In this document: one piece after another, positions 29,961 through 40,528 of the stretch
How the letters are laid out: each line of letters opens with the position of its first letter
How positions within the stretch are numbered: position 1 is the first letter of the stretch
Assembly (NCBI RefSeq): GCF_039614725.1
Contig: NZ_CP154859.1
Coordinates: 1,302,001 to 1,366,000 of the forward strand
DNA from: Thauera sp. JM12B12
Lineage (GTDB): Bacteria; Pseudomonadota; Gammaproteobacteria; Burkholderiales; Rhodocyclaceae
Length of the DNA stretch: 64,000 bases
Direction: 5' to 3'
The notes under the pieces: generated by a model
Seen by the model: the letters and a program-made list of their open reading frames with translations, nothing else
What the model was told of the DNA's origin: nothing
Database searches by the model: none
Translations under genes and position numbers: made by a program

Positions 29961-32141
29961 TTACTTGACCTTCATGCCCGGCAGCGCGCCGGCGTCGGGC
30001 GACAGGATGAAGAGGCCGGGCGTCTTGCCGTCGGCATCCGAGGCGGCCAGCACCATGCCCTCGCTCATGCCGAACTTCATCTTGCGCGGCGCGAGGTTGG
30101 CGACCATCACCGTCGTGCGTCCGATGAGGGTCGCCGGGTCGTAGGCCGACTTGATGCCGGCGAAGACCTGGCGCGGCCGCGGGTTGCCGGCCTCGTCGGT
30201 CTCGCCGATGTCGAGCGAGAGGCGGATCAGCTTGTCGGCGCCGTCGACGTGCTCGGCGTTGACGATCTTCGCGATGCGCAGGTCGACCTTGGTGAAGTCG
30301 TCGATCGAGATGTGCGCCGAGGGTGCCTCCGCGGCCTGGGCGGCGTGCTGCTGCTTCTCTGCATGGCGCTGCTGCGAGGACGCCGCCTTGGCGACCGCCG
30401 CGTCCTTGACCGGCGCGGCCGCAGTCGGGGCGAGCGACTCGCGGTTGGCTTCGAGGAGCGCATCGATCTGCTTGCGCTCGACGCGGGTCATCAGGTGGCT
30501 GTAGGCCTGGATGGCGTGGCCGGCGGGCAGCGCCGCCCACTCGCCCTGCCAGTCCATCGCCGGGATGGCGAGGAAGGCTTCGACCTGCGCGGCGAGCGCC
30601 GGCAGCACCGGCTTGAGGTAGCGGGTGAGGTCGCGGAACATGGTCAGTGCGGTGCTGCACACCGTGTGCAGGTGCGCTTCCTGGCCTTCCTGCTTGGCGA
30701 GCTCCCACGGCTTGTGGTCGTTGACATACTGGTTGGCGACATCGGCCAGGCGCATGATCTCGCGCAGCGCGCGGCTGTAGTCGCGCTCGTCATAGGCGGC
30801 GGCAATCCGGCCTTCGGTCCACGCGGCGGCGAAGTCGGCACAGGCGGCGGTATCGACCGCGCCCAGCTTGCCGTCGAAGCGCTTGCCGATGAAGCCGGCG
30901 CAGCGGCTGGCGATGTTCACGAACTTGCCGACGAGGTCGGAATTGACCTTGGCGATCATGTCGTCGAGGTTGAGGTCGACGTCTTCCATGGTGCCGTTGG
31001 ACTTGCCGGCGAAGTAGTAGCGCAGCCACTCGGGGTTGAGCTTCTGGGTGATGTAGGAGTGCGCGGTGATGAAGGTGCCGCGGCTCTTGCTCATCTTGGC
31101 GCCGTCGACGGTCAGGAAACCGTTCACGCACAGCTGGCTGGGCGTCGCGTAGCCGGCGAACTTGAGCATCGCGGGCCAGAACAGGGCGTGGAAATAGAGG
31201 ATGTCCTTGCCGATGAAGTGCACCATCTCGGCGCCCGTCGCGGCGGCGCGGGCGGCGTCGGTGTAGTCCTCGACAGGAATCGTCTCGCCCGCGTCGGCAC
31301 GCCTCGTGGCGAGGTTGCGGAAGCTGGCGAGGTAGCCGATCGGCGCGTCCAGCCAGACGTAGAAGTACTTGCCCGGCGCGCCCGGGATCTCGAAGCCGAA
31401 GTAGGGCGCATCGCGCGAGATGTCCCAGTCGGAGAGCTTGTTCTCGCCTTCCTCGCCGAGCCACTCCTTCATCTTGTTGGCCGCTTCCGCCTGCAGGCGG
31501 CGCTCGCCCGCGGCGTTGGTGCCGCGCGTCCATTCGCGCAGGAAGGCCACCGCACGCTCGTCCGACAGGCGGAAGAAGTAATGCTCGGAGGTTTTCAGCA
31601 CCGGCTTGGCGCCGGAGACGGCCGAGTACGGGTTCTTCAACTCGGTCGGGGCGTAGGCCGCGCCACACGCCTCGCAGTTGTCGCCGTACTGGTCCGCCGC
31701 GCCGCACTTGGGGCACTCGCCCTTGATGAAGCGGTCCGGCAGGAACATCTCCTTGACCGGGTCGTAGTACTGCTCGATCGAGCGCGTGTCGATCAGGCCG
31801 CCGGCCTTCAACTTGCCGTAGATGTCCTCGGCGTAGAAGCGGTTCTCGACGCTGTGGGTGGAGTGGTAGTTGTCGAAAGCGACGCCGAAGGCGGTGAAGT
31901 CGCGCAGGTGTTCGCCGTGTACGCGCTCGATCAGCTGCTCGGGGGTGAGGCCCTCCTTCTCGGCGCGCAGCATGACCGGCGTGCCGTGGGTGTCGTCCGC
32001 GCAGACGTAATGCACCGAATGTCCCCGCATGCGCTGGTAGCGCACCCAGATGTCGGCCTGGATGTAGCCCACGAGGTGGCCGAGGTGGATGTCGCCGTTG
32101 GCGTAGGGCAGGGCGTTGGTGACGAGGAGCTTGCGGGGCAT
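29961..32141 (-). CDS. metG: Methionine--tRNA ligase, with C-terminal tRNA-binding domain
   Basis: It charges both elongator and initiator tRNA-Met. The 726-residue protein has the class I HIGH motif as HLGH (19-22) and KMSKS at about 349-353. A zinc knuckle shows Cys143, Cys146, Cys156 and Cys159 (CPKCG and CEACG). A Lys/Ala/Gln-rich linker near 580-615 precedes the EMAP-like tRNA-binding dimerisation domain ([19 protein letters not shown]). It is longer than E. coli MetG (677), mostly in the linker. A GCTAAACTTCC element about 40 bases upstream is a possible -10. It is divergent from apbC, with the OmpA-like gene between them. Confidence 0.97.
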   Translation of the reverse strand: MPRKLLVTNALPYANGDIHLGHLVGYIQADIWVRYQRMRGHSVHYVCADDTHGTPVMLRAEKEGLTPEQLIERVHGEHLRDFTAFGVAFDNYHSTHSVENRFYAEDIYGKLKAGGLIDTRSIEQYYDPVKEMFLPDRFIKGECPKCGAADQYGDNCEACGAAYAPTELKNPYSAVSGAKPVLKTSEHYFFRLSDERAVAFLREWTRGTNAAGERRLQAEAANKMKEWLGEEGENKLSDWDISRDAPYFGFEIPGAPGKYFYVWLDAPIGYLASFRNLATRRADAGETIPVEDYTDAARAAATGAEMVHFIGKDILYFHALFWPAMLKFAGYATPSQLCVNGFLTVDGAKMSKSRGTFITAHSYITQKLNPEWLRYYFAGKSNGTMEDVDLNLDDMIAKVNSDLVGKFVNIASRCAGFIGKRFDGKLGAVDTAACADFAAAWTEGRIAAAYDERDYSRALREIMRLADVANQYVNDHKPWELAKQEGQEAHLHTVCSTALTMFRDLTRYLKPVLPALAAQVEAFLAIPAMDWQGEWAALPAGHAIQAYSHLMTRVERKQIDALLEANRESLAPTAAAPVKDAAVAKAASSQQRHAEKQQHAAQAAEAPSAHISIDDFTKVDLRIAKIVNAEHVDGADKLIRLSLDIGETDEAGNPRPRQVFAGIKSAYDPATLIGRTTVMVANLAPRKMKFGMSEGMVLAASDADGKTPGLFILSPDAGALPGMKVK

Positions 32142-32267
32142 GGTGTGTGAAGGCCGTCAGCTGAAATAAAGGCGGAAGTTTAGCAAAGCGGGTGCCGGCG
32201 CTGTGCGGGCGGGCGTCGCCGCCTGCGCCGCGTGCGGTCGGGAACGGATCGCATGCGGGGCGGCGCG

Positions 32268-32840
32268 CTAAGGCTGGCGGGTGAGGACGAGTTCGATGCG
32301 CCGGTTGCGTGCGCGCCCCTCTTCGGTCGCGTTGCTGGTGAGCGGATCGGCTTCGCCGCGACCGTCGGCGCTCAGACGATCGAGTGCGATTCCGCGCTGG
32401 CGAAAGTACTCGGCCACCGCCTCGGCGCGCTTGATCGAGAGCTGCAGGTTGATCATCTCGCTGCCCTGGCTGTCGGTGTGGCCCACGACCTTGACCGCCG
32501 CGCCCGCCTCGGAAGCGAGGACCGGCGCCACGGCGTCGAGCGCGTTGGCGAGCGAGGGGCGTATCTCGGTCTTGCCGCTTGCGAAGCCGTCCGGGACGGG
32601 GACCTGCAGGCGCAGCCCCGCCTTGTCGGCCGCGCCGAGCTCGACGCCCGGCAGCGCGGCGGTGGCATCGGCCAGGCGCTGGCGGAGCGCCGCCCAGTCG
32701 GGCGCGGGTGCGGCGATGCGCACGAGGGCATGGCGGTTGACGGCGTCGGAGGCCTGCGGCGCGGGCGTGGTCGCGCACGCGGCGAGCAGCGAAACGAGGC
32801 CTGCGGCGGCCAGGAGGCGGACGGTGCGTGGGGCGTTCAT
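32268..32840 (-). CDS. OmpA-family peptidoglycan-binding lipoprotein
   Basis: A 190-residue precursor. The signal peptide ends in a lipobox (LLAAC, Cys at residue 22), so the mature protein is probably lipid-anchored. After a short variable region, residues about 75-188 are an OmpA C-terminal domain: the VVGHTDSQGSEMINLQLSIKRAEAVAEYF stretch and RGEADPLTSNATEEGRARNRRIEL, which bind the diaminopimelate of peptidoglycan. It resembles Pal or YiaD-type proteins and probably tethers the outer membrane to the cell wall. No tol genes are adjacent. Confidence 0.88.
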   Translation of the reverse strand: MNAPRTVRLLAAAGLVSLLAACATTPAPQASDAVNRHALVRIAAPAPDWAALRQRLADATAALPGVELGAADKAGLRLQVPVPDGFASGKTEIRPSLANALDAVAPVLASEAGAAVKVVGHTDSQGSEMINLQLSIKRAEAVAEYFRQRGIALDRLSADGRGEADPLTSNATEEGRARNRRIELVLTRQP

Positions 32841-33014
32841 GTCGGGAGGTGTGAGGCAGTTGTGCCGCGGCAGCGCGGCGGTGTGCGACGACGGCTGGCG
32901 TCAGGCGCAGGGCAATAACCCTGCTTAGATCGCGGGTGAGTCAATTCGCCCGCTCCGGTATGATTCTGCCGCTTTCACCCCGCAGCGGGTGCACCGATTT
33001 TCGAGGACAACGCG

Positions 33015-34106
33015 ATGAGTCTTGACCAGCAAACCGTAACCGAAGCGCTCAAGCAGGTGATCGACCCGAATACCGGCAAGGATTTCGTGGCGGGCCGCAG
33101 CATCCGCAACCTCGCGGTTGAGGGCGGCAGGGTGAGCTTCGACGTCGAACTCGGTTACCCGGCGAAAAGCCAGCACGAGCCGATCCGGGCCCTGCTGAGC
33201 GAGGTGGTCGCCAAGCTGCCGGGCGTGGAGCGCGTCGACGTCAAGGTGACGAGCAAGGTCGTCGCCCACGCGGTGCAGCAGGGCGTCAAGCTGTTGCCGG
33301 GGGTGCGCAACATCATCGCCGTGGCTTCCGGCAAGGGCGGCGTGGGCAAGAGCACCACCGCGGTCAACCTGGCGCTGGCGCTGTCGGCCGAGGGCGCGCG
33401 CGTCGGCATCCTCGATGCCGATATCTACGGTCCGTCGCAGCCGCAGATGCTCGGCATCGGCGACCAGCGTCCGGTGTCGGACGACGGCAAGACCATGATT
33501 CCGCTCGAGGCCTTCGGCATCCAGGCGATGTCGATCGGCTTCCTGATCGATCCGGACACGCCCATGGTGTGGCGGGGTCCGATGGCCACCCAGGCGCTCA
33601 ACCAGATGCTCAAGGACACCGCCTGGAACGACCTCGACTATCTCGTCATCGACATGCCGCCGGGCACCGGCGACATTCAGCTCACACTGTCGCAGAGCGT
33701 GCCGGTGACCGGGGCGGTGATCGTCACCACGCCGCAGGACATCGCACTGCTCGACGCGCGCAAGGGCGTGAAGATGTTCGAGAAGGTCGGCGTGCCGATC
33801 CTCGGCGTGGTCGAAAACATGAGCATCCACATCTGCTCGAAGTGCGGCCATGAAGAACACATCTTCGGCCAGGGCGGCGGTGAGAAGATGTGCCAGGACT
33901 TCGGGATTCCCTTTCTGGGCGCGCTGCCGCTCGACATCCAGATCCGCACCGAGGCTGACGGCGGCACACCGACCGTGGTCGCGGACCCCGAGGGGCGCAT
34001 CGCATCGACCTACAAGCAGATCGCGCGCAAGGTCGCCGTGCGTATCGCCGAGCGGGCGAAGGACATGACGCACAAGTTCCCGAACATCGTCATCAAGAAC
34101 AGCTGA
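33015..34106 (+). CDS. apbC: Iron-sulfur cluster carrier protein ApbC/Mrp
   Basis: A 363-residue cytosolic P-loop ATPase that carries and transfers Fe-S clusters. An N-terminal MIP18/DUF59 domain (about 5-85) precedes the ATPase. Walker A is GKGGVGKST at 106-114, followed by [15 protein letters not shown] and [16 protein letters not shown]. The cluster-ligating CxxC is Cys274-Ser-Lys-Cys277 in [20 protein letters not shown] precedes the ATG. A strong hairpin lies about 100 bases downstream. Confidence 0.95.
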   Translation: MSLDQQTVTEALKQVIDPNTGKDFVAGRSIRNLAVEGGRVSFDVELGYPAKSQHEPIRALLSEVVAKLPGVERVDVKVTSKVVAHAVQQGVKLLPGVRNIIAVASGKGGVGKSTTAVNLALALSAEGARVGILDADIYGPSQPQMLGIGDQRPVSDDGKTMIPLEAFGIQAMSIGFLIDPDTPMVWRGPMATQALNQMLKDTAWNDLDYLVIDMPPGTGDIQLTLSQSVPVTGAVIVTTPQDIALLDARKGVKMFEKVGVPILGVVENMSIHICSKCGHEEHIFGQGGGEKMCQDFGIPFLGALPLDIQIRTEADGGTPTVVADPEGRIASTYKQIARKVAVRIAERAKDMTHKFPNIVIKNS

Positions 34107-34205
34107 ACCAGCGGGGGCACGCGCTCGCCGGCGGCAGCCGGCGCGAGGACGTCGCCGGCAACGGATGGCGCGCGCGGCGCGCCGGCTTTGCACTGCAGCA
34201 ACAAA

Positions 34206-34231
34206 GCGGGGGCGAAGGCTTTCGCCCCCGC
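34206..34231. other. Strong hairpin between apbC and dcd
   Basis: An 11-bp perfect stem (GCGGGGGCGAA with TTCGCCCCCGC) closes a 4-base loop. There is no T-tract on the plus strand, and an AAA precedes it, so it is not a standard terminator for apbC. It may protect the apbC 3' end or attenuate read-through into dcd. Confidence 0.5.
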
Positions 34232-34302
34232 GGCGCTTGCCCTACACTACGCCGCTTTTCCGACCGGCCGCCGGTCGCAACGCAACCGCTGGAAACGCGC
34301 CC

Positions 34303-34869
34303 ATGTCCATCAAGTCCGACAAGTGGATCCGCCGCATGGCCGAACAGGCCCGCATGATCGAGCCGTTCGCGCCGGAGCTGGTGCGCAGCAACGACAGCGG
34401 TCGCATCGTCTCCTACGGCACCTCGAGCTACGGCTACGACGTGCGCGTGGCGAACGAATTCAAGATCTTCACCAACATCAACTCGACCATCGTCGACCCC
34501 AAGGACTTCGATGCGCGCAACTTCGTCGATTTCACGGGCGACGTGTGCATCATTCCGCCGAATTCCTTCGCGCTGGCCCGTACCGTCGAGTATTTCCGCA
34601 TTCCGCGCAGCGTGCTGACCGTCTGCCTGGGCAAGAGCACCTACGCGCGCTGCGGCATCATCGTCAACGTGACTCCGCTCGAGCCCGAGTGGGAGGGGCA
34701 CGTGACGCTCGAGTTCTCCAACACCACGCCGCTGCCGGCCAAGATCTACGCCAACGAGGGCGTGGCGCAGATGCTGTTCTTCGAGTCTGACGAGGTCTGC
34801 GAGACGTCCTACAAGGACCGTGGCGGCAAGTACCTCGGCCAGACCGGCGTGACGCTGCCGAAGATCTGA
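34303..34869 (+). CDS. dcd: dCTP deaminase
   Basis: It deaminates dCTP to dUTP, the main route to dTMP in many Gram-negative bacteria, and so links to thyA further along. The 188-residue protein has [50 protein letters not shown] core and the conserved [28 protein letters not shown], split here because the stretch is long; the Glu of EPEWEG-VTLEFSN is catalytic in the family. The ATG at 34303 gives the family N-terminus [14 protein letters not shown] hairpin terminator follows. Confidence 0.96.
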   Translation: MSIKSDKWIRRMAEQARMIEPFAPELVRSNDSGRIVSYGTSSYGYDVRVANEFKIFTNINSTIVDPKDFDARNFVDFTGDVCIIPPNSFALARTVEYFRIPRSVLTVCLGKSTYARCGIIVNVTPLEPEWEGHVTLEFSNTTPLPAKIYANEGVAQMLFFESDEVCETSYKDRGGKYLGQTGVTLPKI

Positions 34870-34895
34870 GCGCCGACGCCGTGCAATCGAACCAT

Positions 34896-34924
34896 GGGGC
34901 CGCCTGACGGCCCCTTGTGCTTTT
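34896..34924 (+). terminator. Terminator after dcd
   Basis: A 7-bp GC stem (GGGGCCG with CGGCCCC), 5-base loop, then TTGTGCTTTT. The T-tract is interrupted but the position fits the end of the dcd transcript. Confidence 0.65.
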
Positions 34925-35015
34925 CCCGATTCAATTTCGGTAACGCCCGGGCAACGTGAGGGCGTTACACTTCCTCTTTTTCCGTCCCGCAAGGACCCCG
35001 CTGGAGACGACCAGG

Positions 35016-37259
35016 ATGAGATTCCATTTCCCCATCATCATCATCGACGAGGATTTCCGTTCGGAGAACACCTCGGGGCTGGGGATTCGCGCGCTCGCCA
35101 AGGCGATCGAGGAAGAGGGCATGGAGGTGCTGGGCGTCACCAGCTACGGCGACCTGACCTCGTTCGCGCAGCAGCAGAGCCGTGGCTCGACCTTCATCCT
35201 GTCGATCGACGACGAGGAGTTTTCCTCGCCAGAAGCCTCGGCCAAGGCGATCGCCGACCTGCGCGCCTTCGTCGAGGAGATCCGTTTCCGCAACGCCGAC
35301 ATCCCGATCTTCCTGCACGGCGAGACGCGTACCACGCGCCACATCCCGAACGACGTGCTGCGCGAGATGCATGGCTTCATCCACATGTTCGAGGACACGC
35401 CGGAGTTCATCGCGCGCTACGTCGTGCGCGAGGCGAAGAACTACCTGGATTCACTGGCGCCGCCCTTCTTCCGCGCGCTCACGCACTACGCGGCCGACAG
35501 CTCGTACTCCTGGCATTGCCCGGGGCACTCGGGCGGCGTCGCCTTCCTGAAGAGCCCGGTGGGGCAGATGTTCCACCAGTTCTTCGGCGAGAACATGCTG
35601 CGCGCGGACGTCTGCAACGCGGTCGACGAGCTCGGCCAGCTGCTCGATCACACCGGCCCGGTGGCCGCAAGCGAGCGCAATGCGGCGCGCATCTTCAACT
35701 GCGACCACCTGTACTTCGTCACCAACGGCACCTCGACCTCGAACAAGATGGTGTGGCACACCACGGTCGCGCCCGGCGACATCGTCGTCGTCGACCGCAA
35801 CTGCCACAAGTCCATCCTCCACTCGATCATCATGACTGGCGCGGTGCCGGTGTTCCTGACCCCGACGCGCAACCACTACGGCATCATCGGTCCGATTCCC
35901 CTGGAGGAGTTCGCGATCGAGAACATCCAGAAGAAGATCGAGGCCAACCCGTTCGCGCGCGAGGCAAAGAACAAGAAGCCGCGCATCCTGACCATCACCC
36001 AGTCGACCTACGACGGCGTGGTGTACAACGTCGAGACCATCAAGGACATGCTCGACGGCGAGATCGACACCCTTCATTTCGATGAGGCCTGGCTGCCGCA
36101 CGCCGCCTTCCACGACTTCTATGGCGACTATCACGCCATCGGCGCCGATCGCCCGCGCTGCCGGGAGTCGATGGTGTTCTCGACGCAATCCACCCACAAG
36201 CTGCTGGCCGGCCTGAGCCAGGCCTCGCAGATCCTGGTGCAGGACTCGCAGACCCGCAGGCTCGACCGCGACATCTTCAACGAAGCCTACCTGATGCACA
36301 CCTCGACCTCGCCGCAGTACGCGATCATCGCGTCCTGCGATGTGGCGGCGGCGATGATGGAGGCGCCGGGCGGCCCGGCGCTGGTCAACGAATCCCTGTC
36401 GGAAGCGGTGGAGTTCCGCCGCGCGATGCGCAAGGTCGATGCCGAGTTCGGCGACGACGACTGGTGGTTCAAGGTGTGGGGGCCGGAGTTCCTTGCCGAG
36501 GAAGGCATCGGCAGCCGCGAGGACTGGACGCTGAAGGCGGGCGAGCGCTGGCACGGTTTCGGCGATCTCGCCGAGGGCTTCAACATCCTCGACCCGATCA
36601 AGGCAACGATCATCACTCCGGGCCTCAACATGGACGGCGACTTCGCCGAGCACACGGGGATCCCGGCGGCGATCGTCACCAAGTATCTCGCCGAGCACGG
36701 CATCATCGTCGAGAAGACCGGTCTCTACTCCTTCTTCATCATGTTCACCATCGGCATCACCAAGGGGCGCTGGAACACGATGGTGACCGAGCTGCAGCAA
36801 TTCAAGGACGACTACGACCGCAATCAGCCGCTGTGGCGCGTGATGCCCGAGTTCATCGCCAAGCACCCGCGCTACGAGCGCGTCGGGCTCAAGGACCTGT
36901 GCAACCAGATCCACAGCTTCTACAAGGATCACGACGTTGCGCGACTGACCACCGAAATGTACCTCTCGGACATGGTGCCAGCGATGAAGCCCGCCGATGC
37001 CTTCGCCAAGATGGCGCACCGCGAGATCGAGCGCGTGGCGCTGGACGAGCTCGAGGGACGCGTCACCGCGATGCTGGTCACCCCCTATCCGCCGGGGATC
37101 CCTCTGCTCATTCCGGGCGAGCGCTTCAATGCCACCATCGTGCGCTATCTCAAGTTCGCGCGCGATTTCAACGCCCGCTTCCCCGGCTTCGAGACCGACA
37201 TCCACGGCCTGGTGAAGGGCGAGGATGGGCGCTATCACGTCGATTGCGTCCAGGACTGA
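35016..37259 (+). CDS. Orn/Lys/Arg decarboxylase, fold type I PLP enzyme
   Basis: A 747-residue enzyme of the group III basic amino acid decarboxylases (LdcI, AdiA, SpeF). The N-terminal wing domain (about 1-125) has a response-regulator-like fold (IIIIDEDFRSEN, FILSIDDEEF). The PLP domain shows WHCPGHSGG, the substrate/PLP segment TNGTSTSNK, HFDEAWLPHAAF and the cofactor lysine in STQSTHKLLAGLSQASQI. The long C-terminal domain ends in the usual decamer-type region. STHK and the SQAS segment look closer to LdcI than AdiA, but substrate choice among lysine, ornithine and arginine is not secure. ATG 35016 has GGAGACGACC-AGG upstream. A strong terminator follows, so it is monocistronic. Confidence 0.9.
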   Translation: MRFHFPIIIIDEDFRSENTSGLGIRALAKAIEEEGMEVLGVTSYGDLTSFAQQQSRGSTFILSIDDEEFSSPEASAKAIADLRAFVEEIRFRNADIPIFLHGETRTTRHIPNDVLREMHGFIHMFEDTPEFIARYVVREAKNYLDSLAPPFFRALTHYAADSSYSWHCPGHSGGVAFLKSPVGQMFHQFFGENMLRADVCNAVDELGQLLDHTGPVAASERNAARIFNCDHLYFVTNGTSTSNKMVWHTTVAPGDIVVVDRNCHKSILHSIIMTGAVPVFLTPTRNHYGIIGPIPLEEFAIENIQKKIEANPFAREAKNKKPRILTITQSTYDGVVYNVETIKDMLDGEIDTLHFDEAWLPHAAFHDFYGDYHAIGADRPRCRESMVFSTQSTHKLLAGLSQASQILVQDSQTRRLDRDIFNEAYLMHTSTSPQYAIIASCDVAAAMMEAPGGPALVNESLSEAVEFRRAMRKVDAEFGDDDWWFKVWGPEFLAEEGIGSREDWTLKAGERWHGFGDLAEGFNILDPIKATIITPGLNMDGDFAEHTGIPAAIVTKYLAEHGIIVEKTGLYSFFIMFTIGITKGRWNTMVTELQQFKDDYDRNQPLWRVMPEFIAKHPRYERVGLKDLCNQIHSFYKDHDVARLTTEMYLSDMVPAMKPADAFAKMAHREIERVALDELEGRVTAMLVTPYPPGIPLLIPGERFNATIVRYLKFARDFNARFPGFETDIHGLVKGEDGRYHVDCVQD

Positions 37260-37288
37260 TCACCCGCCCACGTTTGGGGGCTGGATGC

Positions 37289-37320
37289 GACAAGGGCCGC
37301 TGCATGCGGCCCTTGTCGTT
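37289..37320 (+). terminator. Terminator after the decarboxylase gene
   Basis: A perfect 12-bp stem (GACAAGGGCCGC with GCGGCCCTTGTC) and 5-base loop end in GTTG. It also lies just past the 3' end of the convergent folA gene. Confidence 0.75.
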
Positions 37321-37343
37321 GATGCGTGGCGACGCTTCGGGTA

Positions 37344-37841
37344 TCAGCGCCTGCGGTACTCGACGAAGTCGAAGTCGAACTCGTTGTCCGCGTCGGCCAC
37401 GCGCGGATCGCGGCGCTCTTCGATGAAGTCGCTGCGGTCGAAGATCGGGAAATGGGCGTCGCCTTGCACATCTGCCCACACTTCGGTGAGCACGAGGCGT
37501 TGGGCCAGCGGCAGGAGCGCATCATAGAGTTGCGCGCCGCCGATCACGAAGAGCCGGTCGACCTCTCCGGCCGCCGCGATCGCGGCCTCTGGACTGCCGA
37601 AGACCTCGGCGCCCTCTGCGCTGAAGGCCGGATCGCGGGTGACGACCAGGTTCCGTCGCCCGGGCAGGGGGCGGCCGAGCGAGGTCCAGGTGTTGCGGCC
37701 CATCATGATCGGATGGCCCATGGTTAGCGCACGGAAGTGCTGCAGGTCGGCCTTGAGCCGCCAGGGCAGGTCGTTGTCGCGGCCGATCACGCCATTGCGG
37801 GCAAGGGCGGCGACGATGACGATTTCAGGCGTCTTGTTCAT
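37344..37841 (-). CDS. folA: Dihydrofolate reductase
   Basis: It reduces dihydrofolate to tetrahydrofolate with NADPH. The 165-residue protein shows [19 protein letters not shown] (substrate loop, with the catalytic Asp of DLPW-type motif), [20 protein letters not shown] and [14 protein letters not shown]. The start overlaps the thyA stop (ATGA), so the two are translationally coupled; this is functionally apt because thymidylate synthase makes the dihydrofolate. An upstream in-frame extension lies inside thyA and is not used. Confidence 0.96.
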   Translation of the reverse strand: MNKTPEIVIVAALARNGVIGRDNDLPWRLKADLQHFRALTMGHPIMMGRNTWTSLGRPLPGRRNLVVTRDPAFSAEGAEVFGSPEAAIAAAGEVDRLFVIGGAQLYDALLPLAQRLVLTEVWADVQGDAHFPIFDRSDFIEERRDPRVADADNEFDFDFVEYRRR

Positions 37842-38632
37842 ACTGCGACGGGGGCCTTGATGTGGGGGTGAGGGTCGTAGCCATCGAGGACGAAATCCTC
37901 GAAGCGGAACGCGAACACATCCTTGACCGCCGGATTGAGACGGAGGCGGGGAAGGGGGCGCGGCTCGCGCGTGAGTTGCTCGCGCGCTTGCTCGAGATGG
38001 TTCAGGTAGAGGTGGCAGTCGCCGCCGGTCCACACGAAGTCACCTGGCTCGAGGTCGCAGGCCTGAGCCACCATGTGGGTGAGCAGGGCGTACGACGCAA
38101 TGTTGAAGGGCACGCCAAGGAAGATGTCGGCACTGCGCTGATAGAGCTGGCAGGAAAGCCGCCCGTTGGCGACGTAGAACTGGAACAGGGCATGGCAGGG
38201 CGGGAGCGCCATGTTGTCGACTTCGCCCGGATTCCATGCCGTCACCAGATGACGGCGCGAATCGGGGTTGTGTCGGATGCCATCGACTAGCCGGCTGATC
38301 TGGTCGATGCTGCGGCCGTCGGCCGTCTGCCAGCGGCGCCATTGCTTGCCATATACCGGACCGAGTTCGCCGTTCTCGTCGGCCCATTCGTCCCAGATCG
38401 AGACACCGTTCGCCTTCAGGTAGCGAATGTTGGTGTCGCCCTGCAGAAACCAGAGCAACTCGTGGATGATCGATCGCGTGTGCAGCTTCTTCGTCGTCAG
38501 AAGAGGAAAGCCGTCCTGCAGGCGAAAGCGCATTTGCCAGCCGAACACCGACAGGGTGCCCGTACCGGTCCGGTCGGTCTTGCGATCGCCGTGTTCGAGC
38601 ACATGGCTCATGAGGTCGAGGTACTGACGCAC
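37838..38632 (-). CDS. thyA: Thymidylate synthase
   Basis: It methylates dUMP to dTMP using methylene-tetrahydrofolate. The 264-residue length equals E. coli ThyA. Motifs are [31 protein letters not shown], the catalytic Cys in [32 protein letters not shown] dUMP site and [13 protein letters not shown] at the end. The start codon is GTG, preceded by CCGGAGCG at good spacing, and gives the family N-terminus RQYLDLM. It is the first gene of a thyA-folA operon. Confidence 0.97.
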   Translation of the reverse strand: MRQYLDLMSHVLEHGDRKTDRTGTGTLSVFGWQMRFRLQDGFPLLTTKKLHTRSIIHELLWFLQGDTNIRYLKANGVSIWDEWADENGELGPVYGKQWRRWQTADGRSIDQISRLVDGIRHNPDSRRHLVTAWNPGEVDNMALPPCHALFQFYVANGRLSCQLYQRSADIFLGVPFNIASYALLTHMVAQACDLEPGDFVWTGGDCHLYLNHLEQAREQLTREPRPLPRLRLNPAVKDVFAFRFEDFVLDGYDPHPHIKAPVAV

Positions 38633-38942
38633 GGGGCGCTCCGGGTAAAAGACGCAATTCTATCCACAATGACCTTGCGCAGCGGCTTGCCGGCGCCGTT
38701 GCCGAGTGCTCGGAAATGCCCCCGGCGGCCGGGCGTGGAGTGACCGGCCGCAGCGTCGAGTGCCAGGAGCGTGCGCGTCTTGGGCCTGGCGTGGTCGAGG
38801 CGCCAGCGCGCCTTTTGCGCTCGATATGATGTGGACATCAAGTCTGGCTTCGGCGCAGAATCTTGCAAGTGCTTACAAACTTCATGCGACTCTGCACCCA
38901 TCCGGCCTGGTCGGCACAAGCACCGGCCGTGGAGACTGGATA
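38633..38942. other. Divergent intergenic region between thyA and the unassigned gene
   Basis: These 310 bases contain the thyA leader (GATAGAAT on the minus strand near 38660 is a possible -10) and the leader of the 38943 gene. A plus-strand frame stays open through much of it, including ATGs at 38826 and 38829, but codon use there is unlike coding DNA of this genome and there is no ribosome site. Nothing else is recognisable. Confidence 0.4.
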
Positions 38943-40346
38943 GTGGAAGACCCTGGAAGATCCCTCGACTTCACGCCCGCCGGTGTTCTTGCAGGCGGCG
39001 GTGACGCCGTCGCCGGACTTGAGGCCGCCACCGCCACGCTACGTGCGATCTACAAGCCTGGCAGTCTCAAGGCGGAAGCGGCGGGGCTTCATATCGTCTC
39101 CGGATTCGATGACGCGTTGCGTCACGCGATCGAGATCTCCGCTCCGCTCGGCATCAAGCCCCGCGGCGAGCGGGCGGCGCACGACGCGGTCTGGTGGTCG
39201 CGCTGGCTCGCCGGCGCTCGCGACGCCTCGTTGGCCGTTTGCGATGCCTATTGGTGTTTGTCTCCGTCGCAGAGCACGGCGGGTATCGATACCGTTCGCC
39301 ATCGGCTGGCGGTGAGTGTCGTCGAAGCCATGAAGTGGTCGGCGTGCGATCGCTTCAGTCCCGACGAGGTTCTGTGGGCCCGTCTTGGGCAGCTCTTCAC
39401 CGCCACCCCCGAGGCCAGTGCGAGCCTTGTCGGTGGTGACGTTCCTGGCATTGCGCGCGAGTACCTGCGGGCGGTCGCCTACCACAGTATCAATCTCGAT
39501 CAGGTCGAGTTGAACATGGCTGTGGTGCTCGTGCAGCTGGTCGATCTGAGTCTTCCGTTCCTCGAACTCACCCGCAAGTCGTCACAGGCCCCCCAGTACG
39601 TCGCATTTCCGGCTCGTGGCGCAATCCCAGTTCGACGTAGGGGTGAGCAGGAAGCTGGCGAGTGGCATTTCGCGCCTTGGGCGGCGGATGAATTGCTTGC
39701 GGGCTTCGCGGCGCAGCTCGAAGCAGGCGGCGGAGTGCCAGCCGCGCTCGGTGCGCTACCGGCAGCTGAGTTGCGTCCCGCGCTGAGCTACCTTCGCGCG
39801 CAGTGGTCCGCCCAACCTCCTTTGCGCAATCGACGTCGCTACGCGCAGGATGCAGGCGTTATGGTGGCGCGCGGATTTGCCGCTTGTCTCGCTGTCGTGC
39901 GCGGCGAGCCATTGGGCGTATCGCGCTCGTGGAAGGCCCTCGACTTCAGCCATAGTGGGCTCTATATCCTTGCCGACAGCGACCCCACGCGAGCGTGGCC
40001 GGACATCGGAGAGCTGCTGGGCGTGCATTTCGTGGATGGTGCCGGCTGGCAGCTCGGTATCGTGCGACGGCTGCGAATGTGGCCGAATCATGCCGGCCTG
40101 GGCGTGGAGCTTTTGGCGCGCACGCCCGTGTTGGCTGCGATCGACGATGGAGAGCTCGCTGTCGAGGGCATCCTTTGCGACACGCCTGAGAAGGGCGGGG
40201 TGGTCCGGTTCGTGAGTCTGGGCAGCGCCCCTGAACTCGCGGAGCCACTGTTCCTCCGCGCGGCCGGCACCGTCGTCAGGTTGCGCCCGGTGGAGACTCT
40301 GGCGCAGGAGGCCGGCTACAGGCTCATTGCATACCAGGTGCAGTGA
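38943..40346 (+). CDS. Unassigned protein, possible PilZ-like C-terminal domain
   Basis: I do not recognise the bulk of this 467-residue cytosolic protein. It is alpha-helical in its middle (about 30-300), with no signal peptide or membrane helix. The C-terminal part (about 340-460) reads like a beta-barrel: SRSWKALDFSHSGLYILAD, GWQLGIVRRLRMWPNHAGLGVELLARTP. That pattern (D-x-S-x-x-G, then GIVRR and GVELL) recalls degenerate PilZ or regulator proteins of betaproteobacteria. The canonical RxxxR and D/NxSxxG pair for cyclic-di-GMP is not complete. The GTG at 38943 is preferred because GGAG lies 8 bases before it; ATGs at 38826/38829 lack a ribosome site. It directly precedes the rRNA promoter region. 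Confidence 0.6.
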   Translation: MEDPGRSLDFTPAGVLAGGGDAVAGLEAATATLRAIYKPGSLKAEAAGLHIVSGFDDALRHAIEISAPLGIKPRGERAAHDAVWWSRWLAGARDASLAVCDAYWCLSPSQSTAGIDTVRHRLAVSVVEAMKWSACDRFSPDEVLWARLGQLFTATPEASASLVGGDVPGIAREYLRAVAYHSINLDQVELNMAVVLVQLVDLSLPFLELTRKSSQAPQYVAFPARGAIPVRRRGEQEAGEWHFAPWAADELLAGFAAQLEAGGGVPAALGALPAAELRPALSYLRAQWSAQPPLRNRRRYAQDAGVMVARGFAACLAVVRGEPLGVSRSWKALDFSHSGLYILADSDPTRAWPDIGELLGVHFVDGAGWQLGIVRRLRMWPNHAGLGVELLARTPVLAAIDDGELAVEGILCDTPEKGGVVRFVSLGSAPELAEPLFLRAAGTVVRLRPVETLAQEAGYRLIAYQVQ

Positions 40347-40483
40347 GCGGGCTCGGTCTTTCAGCAGCGGATTGTGCGTTGCTTCACTGTTTGTCCCGCC
40401 GCCTCTCGGCGCCTGTCCTGCGGTCGGACTGGATGCGGCATTTCAGCTTGTTCCGCCATAGATTTTTTTTGTTTTCTTTTTTC

Positions 40484-40511
40484 TTGACGTTGTTTTTTGG
40501 GTGTCTATAAT
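40484..40511 (+). promoter_or_regulatory. rRNA promoter P1 with UP-like element
   Basis: TTGACG (40484-40489), 16-base spacer and a perfect TATAAT (40506-40511). An extremely T-rich block (40462-40483) directly upstream fits an UP element bound by the RNA polymerase alpha subunit. Confidence 0.85.
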
Positions 40512-40528
40512 GCGCACCTCTTCAGCGC

